From NCBI GenBank assembly GCA_964581605.1, contig CAZOPF010000004.1, positions 1 to 64,000 of the forward strand: DNA of 64,000 nt, read 5' to 3'. The DNA comes from CAADGU01 sp964581605 (GTDB taxonomy: Bacteria; Chloroflexota; Anaerolineae; Promineifilales; Promineifilaceae). Positions 16,471-26,367 of this stretch are shown here, in pieces. How positions within the stretch are numbered: the stretch's first letter is position 1; each line of letters opens with the position of its first letter. A program made the position numbers and the translations under genes. The notes beneath the pieces are model-generated. The model had not been told where the DNA came from. It ran no database searches and saw only the letters and a list, made by a program, of their open reading frames with translations.

Positions 16471-17781
16471 TCATGCCTCCACCTGGTGGTGTAACCATTG
16501 CACCACGGGATTATTCTCTCCAGGCAATGTGGCTCTCACGGCCTGATAATAGGCCCGCATATACAGATCAAGCCATGCTTGCGGCCAGCCGTGATTATCT
16601 ATCAGTGCCAGCAGCCAGCTTAGATTTTCATCCAATACCTCAATACGGCCAAACTTAAGGGCGGCGCTTATGTCCCGACCAAAATAGCCGTTGATTTCAG
16701 CCAAAAAAATCGCGGGTAAGTCGGTGCTGGCGAGATTATCCCATACGGCCGCTTCGATAACCGCCCGTCGTTGGTCAAATAGTTGTGATATTTCTTGATA
16801 AATAAGGGGCAATGCCGGCGGCCGTATTGGCTCCAGATCATTGGCAAAAATACGCTGCACCTGTCTGGGGGCATCGGCAATTGTTGCGCCCAGAAAATAG
16901 CCCGGGATATGTTCTACAAGTTCTGGTATGAGGTTAAACACAAGGCCACCATAGGCAAAGGGGATATGTTGGCTTTCTAGAATACGCACAATATCAAGAA
17001 GGGTAACGGCCGTAAACAGTTGTTGGGCCGTAAAAATAACCAGGGCCGGTTTCGTTATCCTGATCGTTTCGTCCAGGTGTGCCGTAGGCACATCAGCCCC
17101 CAGGTAAATCACATCCCACCCATACCGCCGCAGCAAAAATGTCAGCAAAAGCGAACTGAATGTGTGCGTATCTTTCGGCGCACACCCAACCAATATCCGT
17201 TCAGCACGTGTGGCTGGTGGTTGGGCGGCCACCAACATTTCCAACCGCCGCATCGCCTGCGCGGAAGCAAAATGCTCCTGCTGCACGGTTACATTTCCTT
17301 GATACCAGCCCGAACCCATATCCCCCAACCCCTTTTGCAACAATTCTAAACAGATGACCTCTGAAGGAAAACGAGAAAATGCCTCTGTCATCACCTGCTC
17401 AATGCGAGCTTCATCAAATGCCAGGCAGGCCTCCACCCAGGTCTGGCGCAGATCAGCCAACTGCTCCCCGATTCCACTGGGCAGGGTGGCCGCCGAGGTG
17501 ATGCCGGAAACGGGCGATCCCGTTGTCAAGGGGTCCTGTCCATCAGCTTCCAGACCGCGCCAGATGGAAACGGCCTGGCTGATGGATACACCTTCCTTTT
17601 GGCGTGCTAACATCCACTTGAGCATATCAATATCACGTTGCGAGTACAGCCGGTGTTTGCCAGAGGTACGCTTTGGCTCTGGCAGCCCATAGCGGCGTTC
17701 CCAGGCGCGTAACGTGACCGGCTTTAGTCCGGTTTCCATAACAACTGCTTTCAAGTTATATGTATTTGTCTGATCATCCAT
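16471..17781 (-). CDS. MerR-family regulator with cobalamin-binding domain (CarH/LitR-like)
   Basis: This 436-residue protein has an N-terminal MerR helix-turn-helix (LKAVVMETGLKPVTLRAWER plus RYGLPEP), a B12-binding helical cap and a Rossmann cobalamin domain. The cap carries W159-x9-E169-H170, the adenosylcobalamin signature of CarH photoreceptors. KDTHTF supplies His206 as the expected lower axial ligand. The residue after the Trp is Tyr160, whereas CarH of Thermus has the His that forms the bis-His light adduct. About 140 C-terminal residues are unassigned. ATG 17781 has AGAGG six bases upstream. It is divergent from a recombinase; a candidate operator lies between them. Confidence 0.88.
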   Translation of the reverse strand: MDDQTNTYNLKAVVMETGLKPVTLRAWERRYGLPEPKRTSGKHRLYSQRDIDMLKWMLARQKEGVSISQAVSIWRGLEADGQDPLTTGSPVSGITSAATLPSGIGEQLADLRQTWVEACLAFDEARIEQVMTEAFSRFPSEVICLELLQKGLGDMGSGWYQGNVTVQQEHFASAQAMRRLEMLVAAQPPATRAERILVGCAPKDTHTFSSLLLTFLLRRYGWDVIYLGADVPTAHLDETIRITKPALVIFTAQQLFTAVTLLDIVRILESQHIPFAYGGLVFNLIPELVEHIPGYFLGATIADAPRQVQRIFANDLEPIRPPALPLIYQEISQLFDQRRAVIEAAVWDNLASTDLPAIFLAEINGYFGRDISAALKFGRIEVLDENLSWLLALIDNHGWPQAWLDLYMRAYYQAVRATLPGENNPVVQWLHHQVEA

Positions 17782-17807
17782 GCTTTGCCTCTTTGGTATC
17801 CTCCCTA

Positions 17808-17836
17808 ACCATAGCACAATATGTCCGGTTTGTCAT
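17808..17836 (-). promoter_or_regulatory. Putative promoter of the MerR/B12 regulator
   Basis: Read on the minus strand: ATGACA (17836-17831), 17 bases, TATGGT (17813-17808), then the gene start at 17781. The match is moderate (-35 five of six, -10 four of six). Confidence 0.5.
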
Positions 17837-17841
17837 CATTT

Positions 17842-17869
17842 TGTATAGGTCACGTACACTGTATATACG
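17842..17869. promoter_or_regulatory. Candidate operator of the MerR/B12 regulator
   Basis: On the minus strand the segment holds TATACA, TGTACG and TATACA within 28 bases, directly upstream of the putative -35 box. TGTACA-like half-sites are known for CarA/CarH operators. Assignment is by similarity and position only. Confidence 0.35.
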
Positions 17870-17943
17870 TCTTTTAGCGTCAGGGCTTCCCATACGGCCG
17901 CCCACCTCTAGAAAGTGCTACGGCCGTGTGGTACTATTACTTT

Positions 17944-18990
17944 ATGAGCCGAGGATCTGCCAGCGTTTTACCCATTTCGGGCCGCCCTCCCCCTGCCGCT
18001 GCTGCCTGGCAGGAAGAACAAGGTTTTCTGTTTGAGGCCGGTGTTAAAAGCGCCAAGACTGAATCTACTTACCGTAGTGGATTGCGGTTGTTCGCCGATT
18101 GGTTGCAGCATTACGGCCGTGCCAGTTATACCCTCAACGACCCCTGGCCCCTCTCCCCTCAGAGCCTGACTACTGCTGATGTGCTGAATTTTCGCAACTG
18201 GCTGCTGGCCCATCGTTCCCGTGCTACCGCCACCACATACATTTCGGCCGTTATCGGCTACCTGCTATACCTGGATGGGCAAGACCATTTACCCGCCGGG
18301 GTGCAACTGGGCAAGCTTCAGCAGCAAATTGCCCGGCGGCAGGTCGAACAAAACCCCGCAGCCACTGTGATTGACCACGATGAAGCCCGGCAAGGCATTC
18401 CGCAAATTATTTTGTATTACGATTCACTGCCTGTTCCGACCGAAAATGACCAATACAACCGGCGGCTTTCCCTGCTGCGAGACCGTGCATTGGTGCATAC
18501 ATTATATGCCACGGCCGCCCGCATTTCTGAGGTTGTGCGGCTGAACCGGACACATGTGGGGCACGGCCGTGCGGCTCACACCACTGTCACTGGCAAAGGG
18601 GCCAAACCACGCACCATCTACATCCGCCCCTACGCCCAACACGCCATTCAGGCTTACCTCAACGAGCGCACGGATTCCAACCCCGCATTGTTTGTGGCCC
18701 ACAGCCGTAATGCCCAATGCGCCCGCCTCTCTATCACGGCCGTTCATAACATCGTGAAAAAAGCTGTACACGCCCTGGGGCTTGACGAATCGCTCTCGGC
18801 CCACGACTTTCGCCATTATCGGGCTACGCAGTTACTTCGTGAAGGAATGCCATTGGAAGTGGTGCAAGAATATCTGGGACATGCCGACATTGCCACAACG
18901 CGAAACATTTATGCACCTGTTCTAGGTGTGCAAATTGTCAGCGATTGGCTAGATCAGGTGGACCAGCTACCACCTCATCTTGACGCATGA
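17944..18990 (+). CDS. Tyrosine recombinase / phage-type integrase
   Basis: The 348-residue protein has an N-terminal SAM-like core-binding domain (TYRSGLRLFADWLQHYG) and a C-terminal catalytic domain. The catalytic set is complete: Arg in ATAARISEVVRL, Lys in TGKGAKPRTI, HxxR in SAHDFRHYRATQLL, His in YLGHADIATT and Tyr in RNIYAPV. It is longer than XerC/D by about 50 residues. No other phage or transposon gene, tRNA or direct-repeat att site is visible nearby, so it may be a domesticated or housekeeping recombinase. No good ribosome site precedes ATG 17944; GTG 17926 is an alternative start. Confidence 0.88.
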   Translation: MSRGSASVLPISGRPPPAAAAWQEEQGFLFEAGVKSAKTESTYRSGLRLFADWLQHYGRASYTLNDPWPLSPQSLTTADVLNFRNWLLAHRSRATATTYISAVIGYLLYLDGQDHLPAGVQLGKLQQQIARRQVEQNPAATVIDHDEARQGIPQIILYYDSLPVPTENDQYNRRLSLLRDRALVHTLYATAARISEVVRLNRTHVGHGRAAHTTVTGKGAKPRTIYIRPYAQHAIQAYLNERTDSNPALFVAHSRNAQCARLSITAVHNIVKKAVHALGLDESLSAHDFRHYRATQLLREGMPLEVVQEYLGHADIATTRNIYAPVLGVQIVSDWLDQVDQLPPHLDA

Positions 18991-19189
18991 TGCCTATTGA
19001 ACTACCTTATAAACCTTATGTCATATCGCCGTTTCGCGCTTTCCCCACTATAATTCGCGGGGAACGTTCGGCCCGACCGCTTTGTTATGCAAATTTGTGC
19101 ATTCAACGACCAATCAAAATCGGTCTAATTTGTGGAAATGATTCGTTACCTTTGCTTCATTAAACCTATCAATCAGAGCAGAAATAATA

Positions 19190-22100
19190 GTGTCTACTCC
19201 AACCGAACTTGAAGAAGCCATCGTCGCCATTGAGTCACAGCGCGGGGTTTTATTCGAGAATGACATTGTAGATGTTGCGTTACTGGCCTTGCAAGAGAAG
19301 TTGGCAGCGGTGCAAGCGCCCTCCACCATGCAGCAGCATGAAAACATTTGTGTGCTGGTGGCAGATATGTCAGGCTTCACTTCCATGTCTGAATTTTTAG
19401 ATGCGGAAGAGGTGCGTGATGCTATCAATGCGGTGTGGCGCAAACTCGATCGGGTGATTGTCAATTGGGGCGGTGTGATTGATAAGCATCTGGGTGATGG
19501 CATTATCGCTTTGTTTGGTATGCCCCAGGCTGAAGAGGGGGATGACCGGCGGGCCATTCTGTCTGCATTGGATATGCAGGGGGAACTGGCAATGTTTAAT
19601 GAACAGCAGGCACGTCGCACGGCCGGTACCGGGCCATTCCGGGCAGAGCGGCGGATTCAGATGCGGGTGGGGCTGCACGTTGGCCCCGTTTATTTTGGGC
19701 AGGTAGGAGCGACCGATGAGGTCACGGCCGTAGGCGATACTGTTGCTATTGCCAACAAGCTAGAACAGGCCGCCCCCATTGGCGGCATACTCATCTCTCC
19801 TGAATTATACGAGCGCGTCCACCCCTATTTTGAAGCCGACGAACAGCCTCCCATTGCCATCAACGAGCACGATCCTTATTACCCCACCTACGTGGTGCGC
19901 CGCGAAATACCTCAAACCACCTTTGCCATGAGCGGAGATTCTGCCACGGCGGAAACGCGGTTTGTGGGGCGTGGCGATGAACTCAACACCCTGCAACAGG
20001 CATTACAAACAGCCATTGATAACAGTCTCGCTCAAATCATCACCATCGTTGGAGACGCCGGCATAGGCAAATCTCGTCTACTTTATGAATTTGAACGGCT
20101 TATTGCGCTTCTGCCCGAATCCATTTGCGTGATGAAAGGTGTGGGACAGGCTGAAATCACGGAAAAACCATACGGATTGTTCCGCTCTTTGTTAAGCCAT
20201 CGCTACGAAATCCATCCACAACACAGCCCGGCCGTAGCCCGCGAAAAACTCATCCTCGGCCTGCTCAACGAAATGAACCATGATTTTGACCGGGCCAAAG
20301 CCGCCACTGAAAACATCGTCCAACTCCTGGGCTTTGAAACTGAAGAGGCGGTGCCCCAAAAAGCGGTAACAAAGCCTCTGACACTCTATTGGGAAGCCTC
20401 ATTAGATCAGCGTGACGCCCATCCCCAAATTCGTGGCGTTGGTTTTGAAGACATGGCTTATCTCTTTACCACTATCGCCCAAAATTATGCAGCGACTGTT
20501 ATCTTTTTGGAAGATTTTCATCTCGCCGACGAAGGTTCCTATGATTTTCTGGATTATCTGGCGCAGTTACACCGTGAGCTGCCCTTGCTCATTATCTGCC
20601 TCACCCAGCCATCCTTATTTGACAAACGGCCGTCCTGGCGCATGGTGGAAACAACGGAACGGCATGAAATCCACCTATCTTCTCTTTCACTCATTGATAC
20701 CCGCCACCTGCTTACGGAACTGCTGCAAAAACTGGATATGATGCCTATGCGATTGATGGATGTGATCGGCAATGCTGCCTCCGGCAATCCATTCAACCTG
20801 GAAGAGATGGTCAGGCTTTTTACCAGTGCCGGCGTTTTGGAAGAGAACGAGATGCGCTGGCAAGCCAATATGGGGCAGCTGCTGGAGTTGCCTTCGCCAC
20901 CCACCGTACCCAACCTGTGGCGTGGTATGCTGGAAAAATTACCCGATACCCAACGCTACATTTTGCAGCGAGCGGCCGTATTTGGCCCGACGTTTTGGGA
21001 TGCGGGTTTATTGGAATTGACGGCCGACCACCTGATCATTGGCGCCGTTGGTTTGGAAAATGGGCTGCAAGCCTTGTTAGAAGCCAGTTGGATCCGGCGT
21101 GCGCCAGTGGTAGCCGTACCCAATACCCACCAATATCATTTCCGCTCACGCCACCTGCAACAAACCATCTACGAAACCATCACCGCCGAAACAGCCACGG
21201 CTTACCACGCCCAGGCTGCCGCCTGGTTGGCCGCCCAATCGTTACCCACCACCACCCGCCTGCTGCGCCTCATTGCCCATCATCTGCAACAGGCAGGTGA
21301 ACTGGCTAAAGCGGCCGACTGGTACGGCCGCGCCGCTACCCAATCCCGCATAGACCTGGCCCTTGAATCCGCCACCTCTTACTACCGTCGTGCGCTAGAA
21401 CTGCTGCCCGCCTCCCCCTCCACTTCAACTTCTCGTATCAACCTGCTTGAAGGCGAAGCCGTCGTCCTGCGCAAACAGGCCCGCTTTAATGAAGCTATTG
21501 TGGCTTACCAGACCATGCAGCAGGCAGCTACCCAAAATGGCACATTGGATCAGATGGCCGTAGCCCGTGCTTATAGCGGCGAATTTCTCTGCCACTTTCT
21601 CAGCGACGAACTACGTAATGCACTGGAAAGTATCCGCCCTCTTGAAACGATTGCCCAAACCAGCCACGACCTCACCTTCAACACCATTGCGCAAACAGCC
21701 AGAGGGTGGATCGCCCTGGCAGCGGGGCAGTCAAAAGTGGCTGGAGATATGGCCAGGGAAGTCTATTCCAGTAGCCGCACCTTAGAACCATCGCCCGGAC
21801 GTGCATTCAGCCGGGCCTTTGTGGGCGATCTGGCCCGCGAGATGGGGCGATATGATCAGGCACAGGAAATGACCCAACTGGCCTGTGATATGTTTGCCTC
21901 CTTCGGCGAGACCATGTGGGAAACATTGATGCACGTTCAGATGGGGCATATTGCCTATGAACAGTGGGATTTGCACACGGCCGTCGTTCATTACCATCGC
22001 GCTCTGGATACTGCCCGCAATGCTGGGGATCGCTTTGGCGCGATACTGGCACTGCACAACCTGGGCAGGCTTGATTTCCTCCAGGGCGATTACCAGCACG

Positions 22101-22777
22101 CCGAACTATTTTATCAACGGGCACTTTCCCTGGCTGAACGCGGCCAAAACCAGATTTATCTGGCCTACCTGGCCAACGCATTGGGCCAGTTGCATCTGAT
22201 CCAGGCGCTCAATGCTCCCCAAACGGCTCAAGACATTGCCCAACAGGAGGAACATATAAACCAGGCGTTACGCTGGTATGAACGTGCCGGGCGGTTGGCG
22301 CGTAAAACGGATAAACCCCTCATCCGGGTTGCTTCGTTAGTAGGGTTGGCCCAACTAGACCTGGAAGATCATGCGCTGACTGAAGCCCAAGAAAAAGCCC
22401 GCGAAGCGGTCATTTTAGCAGAACGCACCTTGCAGCAACGCCCTATCAAACAAATTAAATTAGAAACGGCCGTCGCCTGGCGCATCCTGGGCAACGTTCT
22501 GGCAAAAGTGCCCCAGAAAAATCAACAGATCACCATCGGCAGCAAAACAGTAGACGCCATTGCCTGTTACGGCCGTAGCCGACAGCTACTTGAAGAAACC
22601 GGGCCAGTCGGCGAATTGGAAAAAACACATACCTTACGCGCCTGGGCCTTATTAGAAATGCGCCGTGACCACATGGCTGAAGCAGCACCTTTGGCCCAGG
22701 CCGCCCGCACACTCCTGGCAAAACTGGGGCGTCAGCATGAAGCCGACCGCATACAAGAGTTAATATCTGGAAGCTAA
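19190..22777 (+). CDS. Class III nucleotide cyclase-like domain + AAA ATPase + TPR (protein A)
   Basis: A 1195-residue soluble signalling protein. Residues 50-240 are a class III cyclase homology domain. Metal-binding Asp59 (VLVADMSGFT) and Asp103 (KHLGDGII) are present, as are the adenine-site Lys99 and Thr179. The transition-state Asn and Arg are replaced by Ala186 and Lys190 (GDTVAIANKLE), so a homodimer should be inactive. A P-loop ATPase follows (Walker A GDAGIGKSRLL, about 284; Walker B IFLEDFHLADEG), then TPR-like helices to the end. Start is GTG 19190 without a strong ribosome site. The order cyclase-AAA-TPR recalls mammalian soluble adenylyl cyclase. Its partner gene is 51 bp downstream. 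Confidence 0.9.
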   Translation: MSTPTELEEAIVAIESQRGVLFENDIVDVALLALQEKLAAVQAPSTMQQHENICVLVADMSGFTSMSEFLDAEEVRDAINAVWRKLDRVIVNWGGVIDKHLGDGIIALFGMPQAEEGDDRRAILSALDMQGELAMFNEQQARRTAGTGPFRAERRIQMRVGLHVGPVYFGQVGATDEVTAVGDTVAIANKLEQAAPIGGILISPELYERVHPYFEADEQPPIAINEHDPYYPTYVVRREIPQTTFAMSGDSATAETRFVGRGDELNTLQQALQTAIDNSLAQIITIVGDAGIGKSRLLYEFERLIALLPESICVMKGVGQAEITEKPYGLFRSLLSHRYEIHPQHSPAVAREKLILGLLNEMNHDFDRAKAATENIVQLLGFETEEAVPQKAVTKPLTLYWEASLDQRDAHPQIRGVGFEDMAYLFTTIAQNYAATVIFLEDFHLADEGSYDFLDYLAQLHRELPLLIICLTQPSLFDKRPSWRMVETTERHEIHLSSLSLIDTRHLLTELLQKLDMMPMRLMDVIGNAASGNPFNLEEMVRLFTSAGVLEENEMRWQANMGQLLELPSPPTVPNLWRGMLEKLPDTQRYILQRAAVFGPTFWDAGLLELTADHLIIGAVGLENGLQALLEASWIRRAPVVAVPNTHQYHFRSRHLQQTIYETITAETATAYHAQAAAWLAAQSLPTTTRLLRLIAHHLQQAGELAKAADWYGRAATQSRIDLALESATSYYRRALELLPASPSTSTSRINLLEGEAVVLRKQARFNEAIVAYQTMQQAATQNGTLDQMAVARAYSGEFLCHFLSDELRNALESIRPLETIAQTSHDLTFNTIAQTARGWIALAAGQSKVAGDMAREVYSSSRTLEPSPGRAFSRAFVGDLAREMGRYDQAQEMTQLACDMFASFGETMWETLMHVQMGHIAYEQWDLHTAVVHYHRALDTARNAGDRFGAILALHNLGRLDFLQGDYQHAELFYQRALSLAERGQNQIYLAYLANALGQLHLIQALNAPQTAQDIAQQEEHINQALRWYERAGRLARKTDKPLIRVASLVGLAQLDLEDHALTEAQEKAREAVILAERTLQQRPIKQIKLETAVAWRILGNVLAKVPQKNQQITIGSKTVDAIACYGRSRQLLEETGPVGELEKTHTLRAWALLEMRRDHMAEAAPLAQAARTLLAKLGRQHEADRIQELISGS

Positions 22778-22828
22778 AAGTGTGAGATTGGTGCAAGATT
22801 TAAGTTCAAACCAATCTCATTATCCGGC

Positions 22829-25800
22829 ATGGTAGATCGCAAACAAATCCAGAAAGCCATCCATACCATTGAATCCCAACGCACCGCTTTGGGCGACCGT
22901 GTGGTTAACACTACCGTTGCCGCCTTACAAGAGTTGGCCCAACGAGGATCGGCCCGTTCTCTGGAAGCACCCCCTTCTCGTGACGCACAACGCAAACAAA
23001 TTACGGTTATCTTTGCCAAAGTGACAGGTTTTACGGCCGTAACAGGCGGGGCGCAGGAAACGGCCGTGCTTAATCTCATCAGTGCCCTGTGGCGGCGGCT
23101 GGACGGAGCCATTACCCAGCAAGGCGGCGTCATTGATAAACATCTCGGCGACGCCATCATGGGGCTTTTTGGTGTGCCCATTGCCCATGAAGACGACCCC
23201 GAACAGGCCATCCGCGCCGCACTGCAAATGCGTGCTATCCTTAGCGATTTTGTAAGCGAACTAAAAAGCTCACTGGATGAGGAGATGTTAAACCAATTGC
23301 CCGATCTGCAATCATTACGCCTTTCTGTGGGCATCAACACCGGCCCGGCCATGTTAGGGCGTGTGGGCGATAGCGACGAATACACCGTGATTGGCGATAC
23401 CGTGAATGTTGCCAGCCGCCTGGAACGCGCCGCGCCGCCCGGCGGCATTCTCATCTCCCATGATACCTATCTGTTAGTCCGCGACACCTTCAATGTGGAG
23501 CCTCTTGGCCCTGTGCCCATCAAAGGGCGCACCGAACCCATTCAGGTTTACCTGACCATTGGTATGAAACCACGCATTTTTTATGGCGTTGGGCGCGGTG
23601 TGGAAGGCGTGGAAACACGTATGATTGGGCGCGATACGGAACTGGCGGGCTTAAAAGCGGCTTTGCAGTTAGCTATCACCAGCCAAAATGGGCGAGCCAT
23701 CGCCATTATTGGCGAAGCAGGCGTGGGTAAGTCTCGTCTGATGCACGAGTTTATAACATGGACCAAAACGCTGCCGCAGGAGGTACAGGAACTAAAAGGG
23801 CGTACCTATCAACATATGCGCCAGATTCCGTATGCTCTTTTTCGCAATTTGTTGGCTACTTTTTTTGGTATACAAGACAATGACTCGGCGGCCGTTGCCC
23901 GGCAAAAACTGATTCAGGGTATTGGGCAATACCAACCGGGGGAAGCTGAGGAGATTCGGCAGCGTGCTTTTATCATTGCCCAACTGCTGGGGTTGGATCT
24001 AGGCCCAACGGCCGTGCCTGATGCCACCCACCCCCTCCCCGAAGACGATGAAACCGCACCCCAATTACGTGACCTTGCTTACCAATATATTGCCGAACTT
24101 TTGCAAGGCATGACGGCCGTCTCGCCAGCCACCCTCTTATTTCTGGAAGATTTGCATTGGGCAGACGAAGGCTCACTGGACCTCCTGGAATATCTATTGC
24201 CCGCCTGTCGCCAGATGCCTTTATTACTCATCCTTCTTACTCGTTCGCTGGATGTTTCACTGGACAGCGACCAGCCGTTGGCGCGACATGGCAAGCTTAT
24301 GGGGCAGGCTGGCGGTGTTCAGGCCATCCAGCTACAGTCGCTTAGTGAAAGCCAGAGCCGTGAATTGGTGCTGGAAATTCTGCGTAAAGCGCCAGAAATT
24401 CCGGCCGACCTGTCTGACCTTATTGTTTCCCGTGCTGAAGGCAACCCCCTGTATGTGGAAGAAATGATCAAAATTCTGATTGAGGACGGGGTCATCATCG
24501 CCGGGCAGGAAGAATGGCAGGTGCGGCGAAACCAGATTCCATCGGCACGGGTGCCGCCACATATCAACGGTGTCTTACAGGCGCGTTTAGACCGGTTGTC
24601 AGAGTTGGAACGAGCCACGCTCCAGCGTGCGGCCGTGATTGGCCGTGTTTTTTGGGACAGCGCTGTGATTCATATGAATGAAACGGCCGCACCGCTTATC
24701 CCTCCGGCCGAAACACACACCGCTCTGCAAGCCCTGGAAAAGCGGGAAATGATTTTCAAACGGCAGATCTCCGGTTTTGCCGGTACCCAGGCCTATGTGT
24801 TCAAACATGCCATCCTGCACCAGGTGGCATACGAAAGTGTGTTGCTGCGCTTTCGCCCTGGCTACCACAAACAGGCCGGTGATTGGCTGGCCGAACAAAG
24901 TGGCGAACGCATTGCCGAAAATGCCGGTCTGATCGCCGAACATTATGAAATGGCCGGGGAACGCACGGCCGCCGCCGAACTGTATGAAACGGCCGCCCAA
25001 CGCGCCCATCATGCCTATGACACAGAACTGGCAATAGATTATTACCGCAAAGCATTGGGGCTGCTGGCCGAGCAGCTACATTATGCCGAATGGCTGCTTC
25101 GTTTGCAGGAAGAATTGGGCAAGCTGCTGCACATGCGGGCACGTTTTGTGGAGGCGGCTCAGGTGTTTATGACCATGCGCTTCACGGCCGAAGAAGATGG
25201 CGATCTGGCCGCCCAGGCGCGGGCCTGGAACGGGCTGGCGGCTATCCAACATGACCAGGGCAAATACCAGGCCATGCTCGGCAGTGCCCAGCAGGCGGAG
25301 CAGGTTTCCTGGCTAATTGGCGCAGAAACCGAATTGATTCGCGCTCTGCTGCGCCAGGGTGAAGCCCACTTGTATCTGGGTGATCTGCCTCAGGCATTGA
25401 CTGTCATTGAACGTACTCTGCATTTGAGTGAACGGCAGGAAGAGATTGTGGCCCGCACCCAAAGCCTTTATTTACTCTGTCTGGCACATATCCGCAACGG
25501 CCGCTATGCTGATGCACAGCACAGCATCTACCAACTGCAACAACAGCTTTCTCTTTTACTCACCCTGGATGAACTGCGGGCGGCGGCCGCCACCCACTAC
25601 GCGCTGGGAAATTTGCAAAACCGGTTGGGCCAATATGACGCCGCCACCTCCAGCCTGCTGGCCGCTCTAAAAATTTTCCGCAATTTAGATATTCAAATTG
25701 AAACAGGTTGGGCGCTTTATCAGTTGGGCGAGACAGCACGCCATCGGGGGAATTTCCATGCGGCGGTGCCCTTTTATCGCAAGGCACTATCGGTAGCGAA

Positions 25801-26359
25801 TGGCATTGGGTATCGGTACGGCCGTCTGGAAGCGGACGCCGGCATGGGGCGCGTGCTGGTCAATCTGGGCAATTACGATCTGGCCGAAGAGATATTACAA
25901 GAGGTCCGTGAGTTTGCCGAAAATGAAAGCCAAATGGCCGACTGGCGGCGACTGCCTGAACTGTACGCCTTCTTGTCACTCATCCATCTGGGAAAAGCTG
26001 AAATGGAGGAGGCCGTGCAAAAGGCACGCCGCGCCCATGAACTGGCCCAGCGCTTAGGCGATTCCGAAGTGATCGGCCTGACATGGCGGATAGCAGGGCG
26101 GGTGACGGCCGCCTTGCCTGCCAATAAACAGTGGATACAGTTAGGCAGCGAGCGTTTTGATGCGGCCGCCTGTTTTGCCCAAAGTTTGCATGTTTTTGAA
26201 ACGCTCAATGGCGGCGGCATCGCTTCACACCGGGACCAGGCGCTGACGCTGTGGCACTGGGCTTTGTTTGAATCGGCAAACGGCCAACCAGAATTAGGCG
26301 AACGGTTGCAAAAACGGGCTGAAGCACTGGCCGAAACGCTCAATCTGGCGCTGGTCTAG
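22829..26359 (+). CDS. Class III nucleotide cyclase-like domain + AAA ATPase + TPR (protein B)
   Basis: A 1176-residue paralogue of protein A with the same order of domains. The first metal Asp is replaced by Lys64 (VIFAKVTGFT; codon AAA). Asp108 (KHLGDAIM), adenine-site Lys104 and Thr186, and the transition-state Asn193 and Arg197 (GDTVNVASRLE) are all intact. Alone it should bind metal poorly and be inactive. Walker A is GEAGVGKSRLM (about 294), Walker B LLFLEDLHWADEG, and TPR repeats follow. ATG 22829 is 51 bp after protein A, so the two are probably cotranscribed. The losses in A and B are complementary; see findings. Confidence 0.9.
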   Translation: MVDRKQIQKAIHTIESQRTALGDRVVNTTVAALQELAQRGSARSLEAPPSRDAQRKQITVIFAKVTGFTAVTGGAQETAVLNLISALWRRLDGAITQQGGVIDKHLGDAIMGLFGVPIAHEDDPEQAIRAALQMRAILSDFVSELKSSLDEEMLNQLPDLQSLRLSVGINTGPAMLGRVGDSDEYTVIGDTVNVASRLERAAPPGGILISHDTYLLVRDTFNVEPLGPVPIKGRTEPIQVYLTIGMKPRIFYGVGRGVEGVETRMIGRDTELAGLKAALQLAITSQNGRAIAIIGEAGVGKSRLMHEFITWTKTLPQEVQELKGRTYQHMRQIPYALFRNLLATFFGIQDNDSAAVARQKLIQGIGQYQPGEAEEIRQRAFIIAQLLGLDLGPTAVPDATHPLPEDDETAPQLRDLAYQYIAELLQGMTAVSPATLLFLEDLHWADEGSLDLLEYLLPACRQMPLLLILLTRSLDVSLDSDQPLARHGKLMGQAGGVQAIQLQSLSESQSRELVLEILRKAPEIPADLSDLIVSRAEGNPLYVEEMIKILIEDGVIIAGQEEWQVRRNQIPSARVPPHINGVLQARLDRLSELERATLQRAAVIGRVFWDSAVIHMNETAAPLIPPAETHTALQALEKREMIFKRQISGFAGTQAYVFKHAILHQVAYESVLLRFRPGYHKQAGDWLAEQSGERIAENAGLIAEHYEMAGERTAAAELYETAAQRAHHAYDTELAIDYYRKALGLLAEQLHYAEWLLRLQEELGKLLHMRARFVEAAQVFMTMRFTAEEDGDLAAQARAWNGLAAIQHDQGKYQAMLGSAQQAEQVSWLIGAETELIRALLRQGEAHLYLGDLPQALTVIERTLHLSERQEEIVARTQSLYLLCLAHIRNGRYADAQHSIYQLQQQLSLLLTLDELRAAAATHYALGNLQNRLGQYDAATSSLLAALKIFRNLDIQIETGWALYQLGETARHRGNFHAAVPFYRKALSVANGIGYRYGRLEADAGMGRVLVNLGNYDLAEEILQEVREFAENESQMADWRRLPELYAFLSLIHLGKAEMEEAVQKARRAHELAQRLGDSEVIGLTWRIAGRVTAALPANKQWIQLGSERFDAAACFAQSLHVFETLNGGGIASHRDQALTLWHWALFESANGQPELGERLQKRAEALAETLNLALV

Positions 26360-26367
26360 GGGGGTAG

